Assembly: GCA_018240325.1 (NCBI GenBank)
Contig: JAFEFZ010000124.1
Coordinates: 1-51,824 of the forward strand
DNA length: 51,824 nt
From: Pseudomonadota bacterium
Lineage (GTDB): Bacteria > Pseudomonadota > Gammaproteobacteria > Burkholderiales > Burkholderiaceae_C
Direction of reading: 5' to 3'
Below, in pieces: positions 46,789-51,824 of this stretch (positions are counted from its first letter, which is position 1; every line of letters starts with the position of its first letter). The translations under genes and the position numbers were made by a program. A model generated the notes under the pieces. The model was not told where the DNA came from. It saw nothing but the letters and a program-made list of their open reading frames with translations, and did no database searches.

Positions 46789-48968
46789 GCCTGCCACTCG
46801 AAGAACACGCTGGCCAGCGGCGGCAGGTCGATCAGGATCGACTGCGGCCGCTCGTTGCAGCCGACCGGCTCGCTCCACGCGACCGGGGTGCCGACGTTGC
46901 TGCCGCCGTAGTGGGCCGAGTCGGTGTTCAGCCGCTCGTGCCAGCCGCCCGGCCGCGGCACGCCGACGCGCCAGCCGCGCCGCACGACCGGCGTGAAGTT
47001 GCACAGCACCAGCACCGGCGCGCTGCCGTCGCGGCCGTGGCGCACGAAGCTGAGCACGCTGTGGGCGGCGTCGCTGTGCGCGATCCACTCGAAGCCTTCG
47101 GCGCGCACGTCGTACTCGTGCAGCGCCGGGCAGGCGCGCAGCAGCCGGTTCAGGTCGCGCACGAGGTGCTGCACGCCGGCGTGCAGCGGCTCGTGCGTCA
47201 GGTGCCAGTCCAGGCTCGAGTCATGATCCCATTCGCGCTGCTGCGCGAATTCGCCGCCCATGAACAGCAGCTTCTTGCCCGGGTGGCCCCACATGAAGCC
47301 GAAGTAGGCGCGCAGGTTCGCGAATTGCTGCCAGCGGTCGCCGGGCATCTTGCCGAGCAGCGAGCCCTTGCCGTGCACCACCTCGTCGTGCGACAGCGGC
47401 AGCACGAAGTTCTCGCTGAACGCGTACATCAGGCCGAAGCTCAACTCGCGGTGGTGGTGCCGGCGGTGCACCGGGTCGCGCGCGATGTAGCGCAACGTGT
47501 CGTTCATCCAACCCATGTTCCACTTGAAGTGGAAGCCCAGCCCGCCGGTGTAGGGCGGGCGCGACACGGCGGGGAAGGCGGTCGATTCCTCGGCCACGGT
47601 GATCGCCTGCGGGCACTGCTCGCCGATCACCTGGTTGGCGCGGCGCAGGAAGCCGATCGCCTCGAGGTTCTCGCGCCCGCCATAGACATTGGGCACCCAT
47701 TCGCCGGGTTTGCGGCTGTAGTCGCGGTACAGCATCGACGCCACCGCATCGACGCGCAGCCCGTCGATGCCGTAGCGCTCGATCCAGTACAGCGCGCTGC
47801 CGACCAGGAAGTTGCGCACCTCGGTGCGCGCGAAGTTGTAGATCAGCGTGTGCCAGTCGTGGTGGAAGCCTTCGCGCGGGTCGGCGTATTCGTACAGCGC
47901 ACTGCCGTCGAAGCGCGCCAGGCCGTGCTCGTCGGTGGGGAAGTGCGCCGGCACCCAGTCGACGATCACGCCCAGGCCGGCGTCGTGCGCGCGCTGCACG
48001 AAGCGGCGCAGGCCTTCGGGCGGGCCGAAGCGCGCAGTAGGCGCGTACAGCCCCAGCGTCTGGTAGCCCCACGAGCCGTCGAAGGGGTGCTCGGTCACCG
48101 GCAGCAGCTCGAGGTGGGTGAAGCCCATCCACGCGGCGTAGGGCACCAGCTGGTCGGCCAGCTCGTCCCAGTCGAGCCAGCGGTTGCCTTGCTCGACCAC
48201 GCGCCGCCACGAACCCAGATGCACTTCGTAGATGCTGATCGGCGCATCCAGCGCATTGGCGCGCCGGCGCTCGGGCGCCGGCGCGGCCGGCGCCGGCAGC
48301 GGCGCGACGATGCTGGCGCTGGCCGGGCGCAGCTCGGCCTGGCGCGCGTACGGGTCCACCTTCTGCGGCAGCGCTTCGCCGTGCGCGCCGACCAGGTCGA
48401 ACTTGTAGCGCGCGCCGGCGGCCACGCCGGGCAGGAAGATCTCCCACACGCCGCATTCGCGCCGCAGCCGCATCGGGTGCTGCACCGGGTTCCAGTGGTT
48501 GAAGTCGCCGACCACGCTGACCCGGCGCGCGTTGGGCGCCCACACCGCGAAGCTGCAGCCCTCGACGCCTTCGTGCACGCGCGGCGTCGCGCCCAGGATC
48601 AGATAGGGCCGCAGGTGCGAACCCTCGGCCAGCAGCCAGGCGTCGACCTCGCCCAGCACCGGGCCGAAGCGGTAGGGGTCGTCCTGCAGCGTCGGGCCGC
48701 CGCTGCGCCGGTGCACGCGCAGCCGGTAGCCGCCGGCGGCCGCCAGATCCGCTTCGATCACGCCTTCGAACAGGCCCGCGTCGTTGCGCGGCGCCAGCTC
48801 GGCCAGCAGCGCGCCGCCGTCGCCGGCCACGGCCTGGACCGCTCGCGCGCCGGGCAGCAGCACCGCCAGCCGGCGGCGGCCGTCGGGCAACGCGTGCGGC
48901 CCGAGCGCGGCGAAGGGGTCGGCGTGGCGCCCCTGCGCGAGCAGCCAGGCATCGTCCTCGCTCAGCAT
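46785..48968 (-). CDS. glgB: 1,4-alpha-glucan branching enzyme
   Basis: GlgB makes alpha-1,6 branches in glycogen. The 727-residue protein (E. coli 728) has two N-terminal carbohydrate-binding regions (about 10-110 and 120-220: [20 protein letters not shown]), then the GH13 barrel with [58 protein letters not shown] (nucleophile Asp), [15 protein letters not shown] (catalytic Glu) and [15 protein letters not shown], and a C-terminal beta domain ending FFEWQA. ATG 48968 overlaps the end of glgP by 7 bases, so the two genes are coupled. It is followed by glgX with a TTGA overlap. Confidence 0.97.
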
Positions 48969-51397
48969 TGGGCCGCCCCAGGCCCGACGGCAGGCGCCAC
49001 CGCCCAGATGTCGCGCGCGTACGCGCGGATCGTGCGGTCGGCCGAGAACGGGCCCATCGCGGCGACGTTCAGGATCGCGGCGCGCGCCCACGCGTGGCGG
49101 TCGCGGAAGAGCTCGTCCACCCGGTCCTGCGCGGCGATGTAGGCGTCGTAGTCGGCCAGCAGCTGGTAGTGGTCGCCGCCGTCGAGCAGCGACGCCACCA
49201 GATCGCGGTAGCGGCCGGGCTCCTCGGGCGAGAAGCCGCCCGAGTCGAGCGCGCCCAGCACCGCCGGCAGCCGCGGGTGCGCATCGTGCAGCTCGCGCGG
49301 GCGCCAGCCGGCGGCACGGCGCTCGGCCACCTGCGCGGCGCTCTGGCCGAAGATGAAGATGTTGGCGTCGCCTACCGCCTCGCGGATCTCGATGTTGGCG
49401 CCGTCGTCGGTGCCGACGGTCAGCGCGCCGTTGAGCGCGAGCTTCATGTTGCCGGTGCCCGAGGCCTCGGTGCCGGCGGTGGAGATCTGCTCGGACAGGT
49501 CGGCGCCGGGCATGATCACCTCGGCCACCGACACGCCGTAGTTCGGCACGAACACCACCTTCAGCCGGTCGCCGACGCGCGGGTCGTGGTTGACGATGCG
49601 GCCCACGTCGTGCACCAGGCGGATCACCTGCTTGGCCATGTGGTAGCTGGACGCCGCCTTGCCGGCGAAGACCGCGGTGCGCGGCACCCAGTCGGCCTGC
49701 GGCTGCTCGATGATCTCGAGCCAGCGGCTGATCAGGTGCAGCAGGTTCAGCAACTGGCGCTTGTATTCATGGATGCGCTTGACCTGCACGTCGAACAGGC
49801 TGGCCGGGTCGACACGCTGGCCGGTGGCCGCGAGGATCAGCGCCGCGAGCCGGCGCTTGTTCTCGAACTTGACGGCGAGGAAGGCTTCGCGGAAGAACTC
49901 GTCGTCGGCGAAGGGCGCGAGCCGCGCGAGCTGGTCCAGGTCGAGCCGCCAGCGCCGGCCGATGTGGCGGTCGAGCAGCGCCGCGAGCCCCGGGTTGCAC
50001 TGCGCCAGCCAGCGCCGCGGCGTGACGCCGTTGGTCATGTTGGTGAAGCGGTCGGGCCACAGCTGGGCGAAGTCGGCGAAGATCGTCTGCACCAGCAGAT
50101 CGGAGTGCAGCGCCGACACGCCGTTGACCTTGTGGCTGCCCACGATCGCCAGGTGCGCCATGCGCAGCCGGCGCTCGCCGCTTTCGTCGATCAGCGACAA
50201 GCGCTGCAAGAACTCGTTGTCGTAGGGCCGGCGCGCGGTGGCGAAGTCGAGGAAGGCCTGGTTGATGCGCAGGATGATCTCGTAGTGCCGCGGCAGCACG
50301 TGCTGCACCAGCGCGACCGGCCAGGTCTCGAGCGCCTCGGGCATCAGCGTGTGGTTGGTGTAGCTGAACGCGCGCTGCGTGATCGCCCAGGCCGCCTCCC
50401 ACGGCAGCGCGTGCTCGTCGCACAAGAGGCGCATCAGCTCGGCCACGCCGATTGCCGGGTGGGTGTCGTTCAGGTGGATCGCGGCCTTGTCGGCCAGGTT
50501 GTCGAAGCGGCGGTGCTCGGCCAGGTGGCGCGCGACGATGTCCTGGATCGACGCGCTCGTGAAGAAGTACTCCTGGCGCAGCCGCAGCTCGCGGCCGGCC
50601 GGCGTGCTGTCGTTCGGGTACAGCACCCACGAGATGTTCTCGAACTCGTTCTTGACCGCGGCGGCGCGCGCGTAGTCGCCGCTGTTGAAGGCATGCAGGT
50701 CCAGGAAGACCGGTGCCGCCGCCTTCCACAGGCGCAGCGTGCCCACGTGCTCGGTGCCGTGGCCCGGCACCACCATGTCGTAGGCCTTGGCGCTGACTTC
50801 GGCCGCCGGCACCCAGCGCGAGATGCCGCCGCTGTGCTCGACGTGGCCGCCGAAGCGCACCGGATAGAGCACGTGCCGGCGCGGAAACTCCCACGGCGTG
50901 CCGTCCGCGAGCCAGGGGTCGGGCAGCTCGACCTGGCGGCCGTCGGCGATGGTCTGCGCGAACATGCCGTATTCGTAGCGGATGCCGTAGCCGAAGCAGG
51001 GCAGGTCGAGCGTGGCCATCGAGTCGAGAAAGCAGGCCGCGAGCCGGCCGAGGCCGCCGTTGCCCAGCCCGGCGTCGGCCTCCTGCTGCTGCACGTCCTC
51101 GAGCCGGCGCGCCAGCGTGCGCAGCGCCGCGGCGGCGTCGCCGGCCAGGCCGAGCGCGTCGAGCGCATTGCCCAGCGCGCGGCCCATCAGGAATTCCATC
51201 GACAGGTAGTACACGCGCCGGCTGCCGTGCTCCGCAGCCTGCGAGGCGGCCCAGCGCTGCGACAGGCGCTCGCGCACGAGTTGCGCCAGGCCGATCATCA
51301 GGTCGGCATCGGTGGCATCGGCGGGCGCGACGCCCAGGTGGTCGAGCAGCCGGCGCTGCAGTTCGGTGCCCAGCTGGGGCAGGTCGGAGAACTTCAT
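48962..51397 (-). CDS. glgP: Glycogen phosphorylase
   Basis: GlgP releases glucose-1-phosphate from alpha-1,4 chain ends. The 811-residue protein is normal length. I chose ATG 51397; an in-frame TTG at 51403 would add two residues. Family marks: [17 protein letters not shown] (about 65-81), [19 protein letters not shown] (about 113-131), GYGIRYEYG (about 137-145), [11 protein letters not shown] (about 306-316), [12 protein letters not shown] (about 454-465), [12 protein letters not shown] (about 540-551), and the PLP-binding Lys in [20 protein letters not shown] (about 640-659). It is the first gene of glgP-glgB-glgX-malQ, a run with overlaps of 7, 4 bases and a 7-base gap. Confidence 0.97.
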   Translation of the reverse strand: MKFSDLPQLGTELQRRLLDHLGVAPADATDADLMIGLAQLVRERLSQRWAASQAAEHGSRRVYYLSMEFLMGRALGNALDALGLAGDAAAALRTLARRLEDVQQQEADAGLGNGGLGRLAACFLDSMATLDLPCFGYGIRYEYGMFAQTIADGRQVELPDPWLADGTPWEFPRRHVLYPVRFGGHVEHSGGISRWVPAAEVSAKAYDMVVPGHGTEHVGTLRLWKAAAPVFLDLHAFNSGDYARAAAVKNEFENISWVLYPNDSTPAGRELRLRQEYFFTSASIQDIVARHLAEHRRFDNLADKAAIHLNDTHPAIGVAELMRLLCDEHALPWEAAWAITQRAFSYTNHTLMPEALETWPVALVQHVLPRHYEIILRINQAFLDFATARRPYDNEFLQRLSLIDESGERRLRMAHLAIVGSHKVNGVSALHSDLLVQTIFADFAQLWPDRFTNMTNGVTPRRWLAQCNPGLAALLDRHIGRRWRLDLDQLARLAPFADDEFFREAFLAVKFENKRRLAALILAATGQRVDPASLFDVQVKRIHEYKRQLLNLLHLISRWLEIIEQPQADWVPRTAVFAGKAASSYHMAKQVIRLVHDVGRIVNHDPRVGDRLKVVFVPNYGVSVAEVIMPGADLSEQISTAGTEASGTGNMKLALNGALTVGTDDGANIEIREAVGDANIFIFGQSAAQVAERRAAGWRPRELHDAHPRLPAVLGALDSGGFSPEEPGRYRDLVASLLDGGDHYQLLADYDAYIAAQDRVDELFRDRHAWARAAILNVAAMGPFSADRTIRAYARDIWAVAPAVGPGAAQC

Positions 51398-51824
51398 GGT
51401 CAAGGCGGGTACGCCGCCGTGCGGCGATGCGCAAGTATCGCGCCACGCCGCCGGCCACCCGATCGGGCGGCACCGGTCTCGCGCATGGTTTTCCCGCTTC
51501 CGGCTCCGCGTGTGTCGCGCCGGCTCGGCGGCGCGGGCATCGGCGGGGATGGTGCCGCCGTTGCCGGCGCATGGCGGCTGGCGGCTGGCGCCGCGATCGT
51601 GGCGCAGTGACGCGAAGCCGGTCCTTCGCTGTCGGTTCGCGGTCCGTTGCGGCCGTTCATCGTTTCACCACTTGCAGCCGTTCCTACGCGAAAACGTGGC
51701 GCACGGGGCCGCCGACGGGGTGGCCAACTCCGTTCAGCCAAATTCTTATTCACTCCGCCGGCCACCCCCTCGTCGGCTTTGCCGGCACCGCCGGCGCGCT
51801 TCTTCAGCAAACCCCCACTGCGTC
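51398..51824. other. 427-bp end region without a convincing gene
   Basis: The region upstream of glgP has no open frame with protein-like composition that I trust; a minus-strand frame of 136 residues (51810-51400) is Arg/Ala/Pro-rich and would end 3 bases before the glgP start. It should hold the glgP promoter, but no clear -35/-10 pair is seen. The right part contains an imperfect inverted repeat (separate entry). Confidence 0.5.
51711..51777. repeat. Imperfect long inverted repeat with AT-rich centre
   Basis: Left arm GCCGACGGGGTGGCC (51711-51725) matches the reverse complement of the right arm GGCCACCCCCTCGTCGGC (51760-51777) except for a 3-base insertion. The 34-base centre (51726-51759) is much less GC-rich than its surroundings and contains AAATTCTTATTCAC. 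It may be the end of a mobile element, a small non-autonomous element, or a terminator for a gene outside the window. Confidence 0.6.

Noticed and set aside
51400-51810. 136-residue minus-strand frame upstream of glgP
   Set aside because: Arg/Ala/Pro-rich, no domain and no ribosome site; it also runs through the inverted repeat.

Overview
The window is a GC-rich (about 70% by eye), densely packed bacterial chromosome segment with about 44 protein genes, two tRNA genes and no clear phage or plasmid functions. Gene content and order (lptG-lptF divergent from pepA-holC, cbiX-cysB, a PaiB-like protein, a polyphosphate:AMP phosphotransferase, AhpC/AhpF, nadB beside nadA-nadC) suggest a betaproteobacterium of the order Burkholderiales, perhaps the Rubrivivax/Leptothrix/Ideonella group. 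This is an inference from protein character; no database search was possible.

Layout. 1-4.7 kb: end of an acyl-CoA dehydrogenase, a secreted CsgG/HfaB-like protein, and clpB with a near-consensus heat-shock promoter and a striking dyad over its start codon. 4.7-9.9 kb: a roadblock-like protein of unknown role, then the NAD de novo genes nadB (+) and nadA-nadC (-), meeting tail to tail with no gap. 10-14.5 kb: an AraC regulator divergent from an MFS carrier, a ThDP-dependent acetolactate-synthase-like enzyme and an RraA/HMG-aldolase-like protein, which look like one small catabolic or export locus. 14.5-17.7 kb: a DUF697-like protein whose stop codon lies inside tRNA-Pro(TGG), then the peroxide-defence pair ahpC-ahpF behind a strong promoter with an OxyR-like site. 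17.7-22.3 kb: polyphosphate:AMP phosphotransferase, a RarD-type carrier, a 6-phosphofructokinase with an unusual active-site residue, and DAHP synthase. 22.5-26.9 kb: a MacA/MacB-type efflux operon with a separate ATPase and two permeases, linked by a 12-bp tandem repeat that encodes a tiny Met-rich reading frame.

26.9-35.2 kb: a 494-bp stretch with a possible gene remnant, tRNA-Arg(TCT), a YfcG-like glutathione transferase, an unknown protein, an APH-like kinase, a Crp/Fnr regulator, a FimV-like envelope protein, then (minus strand) an aminotransferase, cysB and cbiX. 35.2-39.5 kb: a 63-bp tandem repeat, the LPS exporter permeases lptG/lptF, and divergently pepA-holC. 39.6-43.1 kb: a branched-chain amino-acid-type binding lipoprotein, a PaiB-like flavoprotein, and a carotenoid-cleavage-type oxygenase. 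43.2-51.4 kb: a minus-strand operon glgP-glgB-glgX-malQ with overlapping or nearly touching genes for making, branching and breaking down glycogen; glgC and glgA are not in the window. The last 0.4 kb holds no convincing gene but has a long imperfect inverted repeat with an AT-rich centre.

Most of the window is core metabolism and stress response. The least ordinary signals are regulatory or structural: the clpB start-site dyad overlapping a sigma-32 promoter, the Met-rich coupling repeat, the lptG/cbiX tandem repeat, the tRNA/CDS overlap, and the palindrome at the right edge.
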